The notes beneath the pieces were generated by a model that did not search any database, was not told the DNA's origin, and saw only the letters and a list, made by a program, of their open reading frames with translations. A stretch of 64,000 nucleotides of DNA from Proteromonas lacertae. Lineage: Eukaryota; Sar; Bigyra; Opalinata; Proteromonadidae. Below are positions 1-11,848 of the stretch, in pieces; within the stretch, counting starts at the first letter, position 1, and each line of letters starts with the position of its first letter. Where the stretch lies: contig NGBS01000617.1 in NCBI GenBank assembly GCA_002245135.1, positions 16,575 to 80,574 on the forward strand, in the 5' to 3' direction. Position numbers and translations under genes: made by a program.

Positions 1-1
1 A

Positions 2-3000
2 GATAAATTCAGTACTGGTTTAGATAGTGCTGTAACAATTGATATAGTAAGAATGTTAGGTCAATGGGCAAAGACATTCAATGGAATTGTAGTTGCTGCT
101 ATGTTACAACCTGATCCAGAGATGTTGGAGTTATATGATCAATTGATATTATTGGAGAAAGGAAATGTAACTTATGCTGGCCCAACTAAAGATTGTTTAC
201 CATATTTCGAATCATTTGGTTATTCAATGCCGCAAGAGAAAGATGCTGGTAGTTTCATCAGTGAAATGGGTAGTTTCTCATTCAGAGAAGATCTTTCTCC
301 AGGTAATCCAGTTCAAACAGTTGAACAAATGAGAAAACAATATGAACAATCCAATTACTTTAGTGATATGAAGAAGAATGTAGAGAAATCGTTAAACAGT
401 AATCAAGATTTATTCACTAACAACTTCGCTAAGAAAGTATACAAGAATAATTATTCACAAAATATGTGTCAAATGTTTTACACTACACTTGCAAGACAGA
501 GTAATTTATTATACAGAGATAAGTTATATGTATTTGGTAGAGCATTTGAGAATATATTATTAGGTTTGGTATTATCATCTGTATTCAAAGATTTACCTAC
601 AGATCCAATCATGAGATTTGTTTATTTATTCTTCTTCCTATTGTTCATTACCTTTGGACATTTCTCTCAAATTGGTACTATCATTCAGCAAAAGGAAGTG
701 ATGAAGAAACAATTAAGAAAGAATTATTATTCGGCTTTCTCCTATATTGTATCTAGTATTGTATGTCAATATCCATTGATGGTAATTGAGACGTTATTAA
801 TTGGTATTCCGCTGTATTGGATTCCTGGACTTAGTGATTTACATCATAGTAGACATTTCTGGATCTATATAGGTTGTGGTATTTGTATGAGTTTGGATAT
901 TATGTCATTAATTAGAGCGATTATTATGATATTTGATACTGAATCTGTTATAACTGGTGCTGTTCCATTGATTATTTTTATTATTGGTAATTTGGCTGGT
1001 TTAACAATCAATATTGAAGATACTCCTTGGGTATTAAGATGGATTTATTATATTAATCCTTACAATTATGCTATGAAGATATTAGTAACAAATGAATTCT
1101 TATCTGGATCATATGATATTAATCCTAGTAGACAAGTTATTAATTTCTATTTAAAAATGATGTCATTCCCAACAAAAGATGATGATATGTGGGCTTGGTT
1201 TATAGTTATGCTTGGAATGCATATTATTTGTATATATATATATTATTTACTTAAATAGATGTTGCATTTACAGTTATAGTCGTTTCAATGAAGAAAATCA
1301 CAACAACAATCTCCTATGTAGTTGATGATGAAGATGTAAAGAAATTAAATGAACATCAGAGACAAGAGAGTTTACAACAAGTAAGAAGTAGCAGAGGATC
1401 ATTATCAATTGAACAAGTTACATTATCATTCCGAGATTTATGTTATTATGTGAAAGTGAGAGATCCAAGAACAAAGACATGGGAAGATAGACAATTGTTA
1501 GATAACTTAAGTGGTTTTATTCGTCCAAATACTCTAACTGCTTTAATGGGATCAAGTGGTGCTGGTAAAACAACTCTGTTAGATGTATTAGCAAGTAAAA
1601 AGAACACAGGAAAGATAACTGGTGATATATTATTGAATGGTCAAAAGATAGATAAAGTGTCATTAACTCACTATTTGGGATATGTTGAACAATTAGATAA
1701 CTTACCAGCTAAAGAAACAGTACAAGAAGCATTAGAATATAGTGCTAGAATGAGATTACCAGCTAGTACAAGTGAATCAGCGATAAAAAGAATAGTTCGT
1801 GAAACTCTTGAGTTATTAGACTTGAAGAAATATTCAAATATGATGATTGGAAAACCAGGAAATGGTTTATCAATGGCAATTCGTAAGTTGATAATGACAG
1901 GTATAGAATTAGTAGCCAATCCACCAATCATCTTCTTAGATGAACCAACCACAGGATTAGACAGTAACAGTGCATTATTAGTAGTTCAAGTATTAGAAAG
2001 AGTAGCAGCAACAGGTCGAAGTGTAATTTGTACAATCCATCAACCATCTTTTGAAATATTCAAACTATTTACTGATATATTGTTATTAGAAAGAGGTGGA
2101 AGAATGATCTATTTAGGTCCAATGGGTGAAAACAGTAGTTCATTAGTAGAATTCTTAGAAGGTCATCCCGATGTTCCCAAACTACCTCCACATATGAATC
2201 CAGCTGGTTGGATGTTAGAAGTAACAGGAGGAGGTGTGAATAAAGCCAGAACAGAAATGTCAGGATATTATTTAAAGAGTGAACTATATCAATCTAATAT
2301 GACAACTTTAGAAAATATCGAAAATGCTGATTGTCGAAAATTGCCAAAGTTAAAGAGATATATGAGACCATTCATGTCCCAATTTTCAGCTACCATGGGA
2401 AGAGTATGGAGATTTTACTGGAGATCATCTGATATTACACTTCCTAGAATTGGTGTTTGTATTTTAATTGGTATATTGATGGGAGTAATGTATTGGGATT
2501 CTAAAGGTATTTCTGTTGCTGGAGTTCAAGCTGTAATGTCTGCAATATTTATTAGTGGTTTGTTTATTGCAATATTTGCTACTTCATCTGCTTTACCAGG
2601 TATGTTTGATGAAAGAGGAGTTGTTTATCGTGAAATTGATATGAATTTCGTAAGACCATTTGCGTACGTATTATCATATTCATTAATCGAAATTCCAATG
2701 TCATTGATAAGTGCTTTGATTAGTACTGCATTTATTTATCCAATGGTAAACTTCAAAGATGATGTAGATGCTGTATTCTTCTATATTGTTTCATTTACTT
2801 TGATTGTATTATTTGCAACGTATTTAGGTCAAGTAATTGTATATCAAACTCCCTCACTTCAAGTTGGTTTATTAGTAGCAATTGGTATATTAGCAATTCT
2901 TGCAGTTATGTCTGGTTATGCTATTACAGTTGATCATTTGTGGATAATCTTTAAGATAATTTACTGGATAGATCCTGTTCAATATTATTTCACTGGAGCT

Positions 3001-3222
3001 GCTGCTTCTCAATTACATTGTGAAAAAGATGCGTCAGAATGTGTAACTATTACTACAACTCCAGGTGCACCAGGAATTCCAATTAATATGTATATTGATA
3101 AAGTGAAAGGATTAGATTATGATAGAAGATGGTTGAATTTAATTGCCATATTTGGCTGGTGTTTAGTATTAAGACTTCCATTCGCTTATGCGATGTTAAA
3201 GATTAGATTTATGACAACATAA
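2..3222 (+). CDS. PDR-type full-size ABCG transporter, 3' part
   Basis: Membrane ABC exporter of the pleiotropic-drug-resistance (ABCG full-size) type, cut by the left window edge. The reading frame opens in the D-loop of the first nucleotide-binding domain (STGLDSA) and runs through its switch region (AAMLQPDPE) into a first six-helix membrane domain. A 29-nt intron (1230-1258, GTATAT...AATAG) restores the frame; the retained intron would end the protein at 1258. The second half has Walker A GSSGAGKTT, a degenerate signature NGLSMAIRK, Walker B IIFLDEPTTGLDS and switch CTIHQPS, then a second membrane domain with a Cys-containing extracellular loop near the end. NBD1 has Gln where NBD2 has the switch His, as in the asymmetric PDR family. 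Substrate cannot be predicted. Stop TAA at 3220-3222. Confidence 0.93.
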
Positions 3223-3408
3223 ATCTAAATCTTATTATATTACATTTATTATCTTCATTCTTTTTAATATTGCTTGTTTTATGAATATTTACAAAAGAAA
3301 TATATCTATTTTTATATATAGAACTATTGATTACTATGTTTATTTGAATTTTTGATTTTGATGGTGTGTGACAATTTTCGTAACCCATAATTTTCAAAAT
3401 CCTTTAAA

Positions 3409-4515
3409 ATGATTAAACATGTCTATATTTTTATGATATATATTTGGATGCATGCTAATTGCTTTTCTGTACCTACTCCTGATAAAATTATTATAGTTGG
3501 AGATATAAATGTGTTAAATATGGTTAGGAACTTTTATGAAGAAGTGATAATAAAATATAATGTTCCAAATTTTAGCATGGTTGTATGGAATCCTTCATCT
3601 TATGATGTATATAAAAGTTATGGAATTCCAGTGGAATACTCTCCTATCAAGCTAAATGATGAAGTAGGATCAACATTTCAATATAGTGAAGGTTTTACAA
3701 AAAAGATAAATGATAGATATAGAATATTATTAGAATATTTAAAACAGAAAGTGTCTGTTTTGAGTTTAGATGCAGATTTATATTTCTTCGAAAATCCATT
3801 GACTTTGTTGAATTATGTGAATCCAAACGATGATATTACATTTTCAACTGATTATAATAATCCAGATCATACAGAATTAAATGTTGGATTGATGTATATA
3901 AAACCAACAAATGAATCAATAAAACTATTCGAAAGAATGTTAAAAATATTGAAAATAGCTCAAAGTGATTTTGCATTTATAGATCAAGGAATAACAAACT
4001 TAGTTATATCATCAAAAAGAATGAAAAACTTAAAATATGGAATGTTTGATATGATGACATTTGCAATTGGATTTTTCTATTTTCGATATTTTAAATATTT
4101 TGTTGATGATGAAATGAAGTATGATATAAAAACAATTGGATTTCATAACAACTGTATAGTCGGAGGAATAGCTAAGATTTATCGATTAAAAGAGTTGGGA
4201 TTATGGAAAATAGATGATAATGAATATTATTCTTCAAAATTAAGCAAATATATAAGATTTAATACACCAATTGATTTGAAAATAATAAATAAATATGATG
4301 CGATGATATTTTTATTGGAAATAGGAAGAAGATTAAACAGAACAATCATTTTACCAAGATTTCTCTTTCATAAAAATGATGAAGATATTTATCGCCCTTT
4401 TCTATATGCATTTGATATAACATCTTTTGAATCATCTTATGGATTGAATTATAGAGAAAATATATCATTTTTAAATGCACATTATCATTTCATTTATGGC
4501 TACTTTAATATTTGA
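3409..4515 (+). CDS. Secretory-pathway nucleotide-diphospho-sugar glycosyltransferase
   Basis: About 368 aa. The N-terminus has a hydrophobic signal or anchor (residues ~4-20, YIFMIYIWMHANCFS), then a GT-A-like domain with the metal-binding DxD-type motif in LSLDADLYFFENP (~residues 118-130), a conserved FSTDYNNPDH stretch, NVGLMYIKP and DQGITNLVI. This resembles the Nucleotid_trans/GT77-like family that transfers sugars in the Golgi/ER lumen. Donor and acceptor are unknown. The gene may continue: a frame change near the end followed by a 22-nt GT-AG intron (4518-4539) would attach a further ~55 codons ending at 4706 (listed separately). It is followed by an acyltransferase gene in the same direction, so both may act on surface or secreted glycans (inference). 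Confidence 0.78.
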   Translation: MIKHVYIFMIYIWMHANCFSVPTPDKIIIVGDINVLNMVRNFYEEVIIKYNVPNFSMVVWNPSSYDVYKSYGIPVEYSPIKLNDEVGSTFQYSEGFTKKINDRYRILLEYLKQKVSVLSLDADLYFFENPLTLLNYVNPNDDITFSTDYNNPDHTELNVGLMYIKPTNESIKLFERMLKILKIAQSDFAFIDQGITNLVISSKRMKNLKYGMFDMMTFAIGFFYFRYFKYFVDDEMKYDIKTIGFHNNCIVGGIAKIYRLKELGLWKIDDNEYYSSKLSKYIRFNTPIDLKIINKYDAMIFLLEIGRRLNRTIILPRFLFHKNDEDIYRPFLYAFDITSFESSYGLNYRENISFLNAHYHFIYGYFNI

Positions 4516-4539
4516 AAGTATTTTTACTATCTCCATTAG

Positions 4540-4706
4540 TTCCAAGAGAAGTGAAAGAAAGTGATACTACGATATGTGCAGATGAAAAAGATTTATTGTT
4601 AGTAAATTCATCTGTTATTTCTCTCTCTTGCATAATTAATATAACGAATTCATTTTTTAAGAATCAATATAAAGAGATATTAATAGATAGTCAGATGGAT
4701 ATATAA
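4540..4706 (+). other. Possible terminal exon of the glycosyltransferase
   Basis: An open stretch beginning right after a candidate 22-nt intron (4518-4539, GTATTT...ATTAG) and ending at TAA 4704-4706. The phase fits an upstream codon split after one base, but only if the upstream exon is read one frame over from its apparent TGA at 4513-4515. This would need a single-base consensus error, as seen elsewhere in the window. It encodes a mildly hydrophobic tail with no recognised domain. Confidence 0.35.
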
Positions 4707-4829
4707 TTATCTATTATTTTTTTAATTTATATCAATGGAGTGATTTTGAGTTTGTGAGAAAAAAAATGATTAATGAAAATATATTCGTTTCATAATAATT
4801 AGTTTTTCATTTTTAAAGATATATACACC

Positions 4830-6908
4830 ATGAAGAACAAAAATGAAAGTTATATTAGTCATATTGATGGATTGAGAGGATATTGTATAATATTAGTGAT
4901 GTTATTTCATCTTCGTTTTATATGTTTTGATTATGGTTATATTGGAGTAGATATATTCTTTGTTATATCAGGATATTTTATAACACAATCACTGGAACTG
5001 AATAAAGATGAATCCTTTATTAAATCATATTTGTTTTTTCTAAACAAGCGTTTGAAGAGAATATTACCATGTTCTTGTATAGTATTGTTGATATATTTAA
5101 TCTACAAAATGAATGAGAATACTACAAATCCAATAATATTTAATGATAATTATTACAGTTCATTATTTTTATCAAATAAGTATTTTGAAAGTATAAAACA
5201 AGACTATTTTAGTAATTTACATCCCAGTGCTATATTGAATTATTGGTCTTTGTCAGTGGAGTTTCAATATTACTTAATATATCCTATTTTATTTTATATA
5301 ATAACCAAAACATCAAAATATTTACTGATAATATTAATCCTCTTATCATTAATATATGGAATGAAAGGAATGTATATTGAAAATGATGTTGTAGTATATT
5401 ATTCATTATTTTATCGTATGTTCGAATTAAATATAGGCGGATTAATGAAATTAACTAAATATGAAAACAATGTGAATGAAATATTGTTATGTTTATTGTT
5501 TATATTTTTTCCAGTCATCTTCCACTTTGTGAGTGTATTTGTTGTATATAATAATTCTAAAATAATAATAGATGAGATGATGTTGTTTTGTGTGATAATG
5601 ATAAGTTTATTAATAATCAGTCATAAAGAGATGAATAATACAATCTTGAATAACAAAGTAATTGTTTATGTTGGAAAATGTTCTTATGTAATATATCTAA
5701 TTCATTATCCATTGATAGAACTATTACCAACATATAACAGATATGTAAAAGTAATAATCATATTAATCTCAAGTATATTATTGTATGAAATATATGATAA
5801 AAGAATCCAAAAATTGAAAATATCTCAGACACAAATAATTATAATGAATATATTATTATTTGTAATACCATTTGTGAATAGTTATATATGTTATATAAAA
5901 TATGATTATTATCAAGAGAAATTATTGAATTATTATCCAATATCAGTAAATTCATCAGAAAACCATATATCTGAATATGTATCTTCAATAATATCAAAAT
6001 CAGATAATGATGATGAAAGAGTAATTCCTTTAAATTTACACAATTTTGATAAACCAATCAATTATTTTAGATTATATGAAGATAATCCATACTTATTGTA
6101 TTTTCATTTTGGTGATATTACGTGTGATTTTTGTAGTTATTATCCAAACAATTATAATCCTAGACAATCAATTTTAGTGGTTGGAGATTCATACTCAATT
6201 CAATGGTTATGGATAATAAGAAAATATGCATATGTTAGAAATCTAACTTTAAGATATATCCATATTACTAATGCTGATTTTATAGAAAGAAAATATGAAA
6301 TGATTGATTCATATTTTCATATAATTATTACTGTGTTTAGTTGTTACCACCATAAAATAGAAAATACATATGACAAATTTGTAGAAATATATAAAGAATT
6401 TGTATATTCATTAAGTAAAAATAGTGATATAATAATATCATTTGCTAATCATCCTATGTCTAGAACGAGTAGAAATTATTGTGTGTGTGGAGAATGTATA
6501 ACAAGAAGGCTACCAAAATGTTACACAATCAATGGAATTAACTCAACATATGTGAATTTCCCTCCAAAATTAAGTATTGCAAACTATCATATAATAAATG
6601 TAACAGATGAATTATGTGTAAATAATATTTGTTCATGTGTAATTGATGATTATATTGTATATGATTATTTGTATCATTTGAATCCTGCCATTGTGTTGAA
6701 GTTTTATTCAAAAGTTGAAAATGAATTAGATAGAATATTGAATAATGAATATGTTGTTGTTAGAAAATATAATGCTAGCGATAAATGTTCATTAATAATG
6801 ATGAATAATATGCCGCTATATTGTAGAAGACATATTACACAACATAAGAGTGTTTCAAGAGAATATAATGATTATTATTATAATTACAATATAAGTAATT
6901 ATAAATAA
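4830..6908 (+). CDS. Acyltransferase-3 / SGNH O-acyltransferase (OatA-like)
   Basis: 692-aa multi-spanning membrane protein. It opens with HIDGLRGYCIILVMLFH, the acyltransferase-3 signature with its Arg and His, followed by the GYIGVDIFFVISGYFIT motif and about ten hydrophobic helices to residue ~360. A soluble C-terminal domain follows with an SGNH-hydrolase block I (VVGDSYSIQW, ~residue 449) and a late D...H block (YDYLYHLNPA, ~residue 612). The two-part layout is that of bacterial OatA-type enzymes, which move an acyl group across the membrane onto a glycan. In a protist the target would be a secreted or surface glycan (inference). No intron is needed; base composition matches the neighbours. 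Start is the first ATG of the frame. Confidence 0.85.
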   Translation: MKNKNESYISHIDGLRGYCIILVMLFHLRFICFDYGYIGVDIFFVISGYFITQSLELNKDESFIKSYLFFLNKRLKRILPCSCIVLLIYLIYKMNENTTNPIIFNDNYYSSLFLSNKYFESIKQDYFSNLHPSAILNYWSLSVEFQYYLIYPILFYIITKTSKYLLIILILLSLIYGMKGMYIENDVVVYYSLFYRMFELNIGGLMKLTKYENNVNEILLCLLFIFFPVIFHFVSVFVVYNNSKIIIDEMMLFCVIMISLLIISHKEMNNTILNNKVIVYVGKCSYVIYLIHYPLIELLPTYNRYVKVIIILISSILLYEIYDKRIQKLKISQTQIIIMNILLFVIPFVNSYICYIKYDYYQEKLLNYYPISVNSSENHISEYVSSIISKSDNDDERVIPLNLHNFDKPINYFRLYEDNPYLLYFHFGDITCDFCSYYPNNYNPRQSILVVGDSYSIQWLWIIRKYAYVRNLTLRYIHITNADFIERKYEMIDSYFHIIITVFSCYHHKIENTYDKFVEIYKEFVYSLSKNSDIIISFANHPMSRTSRNYCVCGECITRRLPKCYTINGINSTYVNFPPKLSIANYHIINVTDELCVNNICSCVIDDYIVYDYLYHLNPAIVLKFYSKVENELDRILNNEYVVVRKYNASDKCSLIMMNNMPLYCRRHITQHKSVSREYNDYYYNYNISNYK

Positions 6909-7012
6909 ATATAATATATATATATGTGTATGTTTAGTTATTTAATATTTTTTAACAAACAATTTCTATAATAGAACGAATAAAAAATTGATATTAATAC
7001 AAATATTACCAT

Positions 7013-10000
7013 TTATCTTCTCTTCTTATGTCTTGTTTTACTTCCTCTACTCTTCTTAATACCTTTATCTCTCAATTTACTCATTAATCTATCTCTCTTC
7101 ATTCTCCTATCAACTACCTTATATTTACTTCCTAATTTTTGACCTGTTATTCCACTCTTCTTTCCTACAATATATACTTTTCCTTTCTTCTTTATAGATT
7201 CTGCAGCTTTTGCAATCTTACGGAATTCTTTAATCTTATTAACACCAGGCAAATCTTCATTACCTACAACACTGTCTAATTTAGCTTTTGCCTTATCTTT
7301 TAATCTCTTTAATCTATTTGCCTTTCTTGCTCTAGCTTCAGCAACTTTACCGATTGGAGCATTAGCTAAATCTTCATATTTTTTTTAATTTGATCATATA
7401 CTTCCTTTGTAATTGGTATTTGTGGTCGATTGTATTTCTTCTCATCTTCAGCAAACCAAGAAGGTAAATTATCATCATTAAATGCATATCTATTATAACA
7501 AGCATCTACAAAATCAATTGCATCTGATTTCTTTCTCATCATTCCACCAATACTTAAAGCTTGAATGTGTTCGTCTGTTCCAACTTCTGGATCATAATCC
7601 AACTTCTTTCTTTCATCATCTGAATCTTCTTTTTATTTTTATTTTGTAATTTATTCTTGTAATAATCATAACCTTCATCATCAGAATCTAATTCTTCTTC
7701 ATTATTTCCTTCTTCTTCCATTGAAATATCATCATCATCTGATTCATCAGAATATTCATTATGTTTCTTATAATTCGATTCTTCTAATGGTACAACTTCA
7801 TAATCATTTGATTTACTTTGTTTAGATAATGCAGCTCCCATTCCACTCTTTATTAAATCTCTTCTCTTCTTTTGATCTTCTGTTAAAGTATCATCAACGA
7901 GATCTTCTATTGGTATTTCTTCATAATCTGGTTTTTTCTTTTTATTTTGCTATTTATTATAAATATATAATATATAATAATATACTTTTTCTATTTGTTT
8001 CAATCTCTTTTCATGTCTTTGTTGTTTATCTGATTTTGGTATTTTATCTAATTCAGCTAATATTTCTGGTTTTATTTCGAAATTGTTTTCTTGTAATAGT
8101 TTCTTATTATGAACTCGACAGAATTCATCTGCATCATCATCTATTGATTGTAATATATCAAATTCTGATGGAAGTTTTCTTTTGACTGCTTCTATATTGT
8201 CTTTATTAAGAACATCTTTGAAAATTGGATTGGAAAAAAAGACATCTGCTTTTGGTGAGAGGTTTATCTTCAAAGTAAATAAGAAATTAAAGAAAATATA
8301 TAATATAATAATAAAAAATGATATTTTCTTAACCAATGAATTTGTTGTATCAACTTCACTATCACTTTCTTCTTCACTTACGTCTTCATTCTTTGTTAAC
8401 ATTTCATAATATTCGTTTTCATTACCTTCTACTCTTTCTTTTACTATCTTATCAAGCAAAGCTTGTTCTTGAATCTTTCTTAAAGGTAAACCTTTCTTGT
8501 TAGTTTCTACACCATTTTCTTCTATTTTTTTCTCCCTTGCATCTCTTTTGGCTTTATATTTTCTATACATTTCTTCAGCAAGTTCTTCTAACTCTCTTTC
8601 TTCTGCATATTCATCATCATCATCATCATCATCATCTGAATCTTCATTTTCACTTTCTTTATTATCACTTCCTAATTCATATTCTTTTTCCTCTTCAGGA
8701 AATGCTTCACCTTTCACTATATCATCCATCATATCATCATTCTTTAAATCTTTCAATTGAAATATTGTTTCATCATTATATGTATCCATATCAACAGCTG
8801 TTTTCTCCATTGAACGAATTAATTTCAATTTCTGTTGTTTAATTCGATGTTCTTCTCGTCTCTTATCTTTTTTCTTTTGTTTATCATCTTTCTCAGTGAT
8901 TTCTTTAATATATTGTGTTAATTGCTCTGGATTATTTACATCTAATTCTTTCTTTTCTTTATCGCTTTTCTTCTTTTCATCACTCTTCTTTTGAATATCA
9001 GGATGTTCATATGATATCATCTTCTTTCTCCATTTTAATAATCCTTTTAAATCAGCTTTACTTAATACTTTCAAATCTTTACAATTCTCTACAATATCGT
9101 CTGTAGTTTCAGGGTATTGCTTATATTTCTCACTATTTTCATCAAATACTAACTCATTTGTAGTGGATAATACTTGAGCTGGATCTTCTGCAATAATATA
9201 TTCACTGATTGGTACACTTCTGAATAATGTTTGACCTAAAGATTCATCATAACCGTTTCTATGCCTTTCTTTACCAGTAGTTTTGTTGTGTAATAAACTT
9301 GGGACTTTTTCTGCAGATATATCTACTTGTTTAAAAACTTCATTAATTTCGAAAAATTTAGGATCAATTCCTTTTGCACCACAATATCCTCTACAGACGA
9401 CGAATATTTCAGCAGATTGTTGACGTGATGCTTCTGGATGAATTGCATTTACATTCTTAAATAACTTACCGAATAGGTATAACAATGCAGTATAATCAGT
9501 TGATCTGAAAACTTTGGTTACAAATATTCCACCTCTTCGTAATAACTCGGTAGCCAATTTTAATGAACTTAATACTAAGTTTGATTGTGTAAAAGCATCA
9601 TGTGTCCAATTTTGACCTACATTGGGAGCACCATCGTGAAGAACTACATCAACCTATTTATTAATAAATATATAAATAAAATGTATATACTTCTTTACCA
9701 TTTAGCTCTTTTCTAAGTGTATTAATACATTTCTTGGTTGTAATATCTTCTTGGAATGTTACAACACCTCTTATTGGTTTAATAGGTACTAAATCAACGC
9801 CGATAATTGTACTCTGTAAAGGCATTGCTTCAGCAGCAACTTGACACCTAGAATATTAGAGCAACAATTATACCAACCACCAGGTGCTGCACAAAGATCA
9901 ACTAAAACATGACTATCACCTAAAAAGGGATATTCTTTATTAATCTGAATTAATTTAAAGGCTGATCGAGCTCGAAAACCCTACGAATGCCAATATATAC

Positions 10001-10066
10001 AGATATAGATACTCTTTTTTTAGCTTCTTTTGACCATTTATCAGGGGCTCTGTGAGTTTTACCCAT
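7013..10066 (-). CDS. SPB1: SPB1/FTSJ3 pre-rRNA 2'-O-methyltransferase
   Basis: Nucleolar AdoMet-dependent methyltransferase needed for 60S ribosome maturation. It starts [17 protein letters not shown] at 10066. It carries the FtsJ/RrmJ fold with SAM motif [10 protein letters not shown], catalytic-tetrad regions [19 protein letters not shown] and EIFVVCRGY, an acidic/coiled middle region and the basic Spb1_C tail ending ...[11 protein letters not shown]. Introns read from conserved protein context: 9981-10012 (32 nt), 9848-9873 (26), 9654-9690 (37), 7950-7985 (36), and a possible longer in-frame one near 8268-8333. Two single-base losses in A-runs (near 7626 and 7382) break the frame in an otherwise well-conserved C-terminus and look like consensus errors. 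Length ~790 aa, close to yeast Spb1 (841). Divergent from the CIR1-like gene with a 64-bp gap. Confidence 0.93.
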
Positions 10067-10130
10067 TGAAAATTGACAAATGACAATAAAACGGATATAT
10101 TTATTTTAATTATTTTCATTTTTCTGTTGT
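10067..10130. promoter_or_regulatory. 64-bp bidirectional promoter region
   Basis: The start codons of SPB1 (minus, 10066) and the CIR1-like gene (plus, 10131) are only 64 bp apart, so both promoters and 5' leaders must fit or overlap here. The stretch is AT-rich with a TATATTTATTTTAAT run; no specific element can be assigned. Confidence 0.6.
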
Positions 10131-10827
10131 ATGAGTGACTCGTATAATTTATAGCTATTATAGTAATAGAAAATCATTGTTGGTGCCAGTAGCTAGTAAT
10201 GGGATAAAAATAGATCCAGAATTGGTAAAAGCCAATCCAGAAGCTTATATACCTCGTCCACATGTAATTAGATGTATTAAATGTGGTCCAGTATGGACAT
10301 ATGTCAACAGATCCAGATTGTCCTCTTAGTTCAAGAAACCAATTAGGTATTTATTTAATTATTGATTTAATATTCCAATAGAAGCTGAAGCTCAAGAAAG
10401 ATTAGATCCAATGTCTGGAAAAAAGCAATCTACTCAATTAGATCCAATGACAGGTATAAAATACAAGAAAGTCGCTTTACCAAGACAGTCGAAATATGAT
10501 ATCATCCCAGAACCTGAAGAAGAGAAAGACCCAATAGAAGAAGCAATCAAAGATTTCCCTGAAGAAGATAGAGAACTGTTATTGCAATTAGTTCAAGAAG
10601 ATATGGAGAAAGACAAATCTCATAAGCATAAACATCACCACAAGCATAAGCATAAACATCGTAAACATAAATCTCGTAGTGATTCTCCTTCTTCATCTTC
10701 ATCAACTGATTCTTCAGATTCTTCTTCATCTTCTCCATCTGAATCTTCTAGAAGTCGTTCAAGATCCTCTAGTAGACATAAACATCATCATAAGAAAGAT
10801 AAAAAGCATAAACATCATCATCATTAG
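10131..10827 (+). CDS. CIR1: CIR1-like zinc-knuckle, His/Lys- and Ser/Arg-rich nuclear protein
   Basis: Read as MSDS, a 22-nt intron (10142-10163), then NRKSLLVPVA..., a CCHC zinc knuckle (RCIKCGQYGH...TDPDCPL) and, after a second intron (10347-10381, 35 nt), QLDPMTG, an acidic EEEKDPIEEAIKDFPEED segment and a His/Lys plus Ser/Arg tail. Knuckle and acidic segment match the C-terminal half of CIR1, a corepressor/splicing-associated nuclear protein; the tail suits RNA-processing bodies. The knuckle is readable only if one extra C near 10291 is ignored (single-base frameshift), otherwise the frame stops at 10327-10329. RP9-like knuckle proteins are the main alternative. Confidence 0.75.
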
Positions 10828-11061
10828 AGTAATTAATATAATTTAATCTATTTATTTGAATATTTATTGTTATTAGATTTATATAATGAAAATTCCCCAA
10901 ATAAACAATACTTTTTATAAAAACAATAAAAGTTGAATAGAGATGATATTTGATTAAGGAAATTAAGAATGAATCATATAAACAATAATGAAATGGTCAT
11001 ATTGATAATTAATTTTAAATTTTTTGAGAGAAGGAACATAATGTCTAGCTATATTATATAG

Positions 11062-11817
11062 TTAATGATGAACAGTTGATCTTGAATACATTATCCTTAA
11101 ATGTAACGAATTACAAACAGTTTGACCTGCTAAACATAACATAGCCTTAGTAGCATGTGCTAAATGTGCATATCTTACAAATACATAATACTTATCATTG
11201 TGATTAGTAATTTTGAGATTTGTAATTTCACCATATTTACCAAACTGCTGTAATAATTGACTCTGATCTGGATTACTCGTCCAACTTGTGCACCATAACT
11301 GTAAACTTGGTTCTGAAGGTGGATATCTTTTTGTATAATTATTTAAATGATATGATTGGAAATATTGTGGTTTATCTTCACTACCTTCTATGTAATTATA
11401 TTTGGAATAATTCACGTTTAATGTTTTCCCATCAATATCTAATAGGTTAAAGTGGATTTTGGCAAATTCTGCTTCTTCAGCATCAGACATTTCAACAAAT
11501 GCATATCCTTCTTTGGAATGATGGATTTTTATACATTTTACTAAACCAGCATTGTTGAATAGAGTATGTAACATTTGGATATTAACGAAATGAGGATCAA
11601 AACCATGAACAAGTAATACACTTGAATGATTATTAATATTATTATTACGATAGAAGTTATTATTATTATATTTATTATAGTGATTAGATGTAGATGTACT
11701 AGTAGATAATGATGACGATGATTTATCAATGATATGAGTATTATCATATATATTAAGTGCAGGTTGTTGAGATGATGATAATGATAATGATGGTGCTGGT
11801 TGTGATGATATAATTGA

Positions 11818-11848
<31 letters not shown>

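Noticed and set aside
8497-8842. Ser- and His-rich plus-strand frames opposite SPB1
   Set aside because: They are the complement of the Asp/Glu-rich acidic tract of SPB1 (GAT/GAA repeats) and have no independent support.
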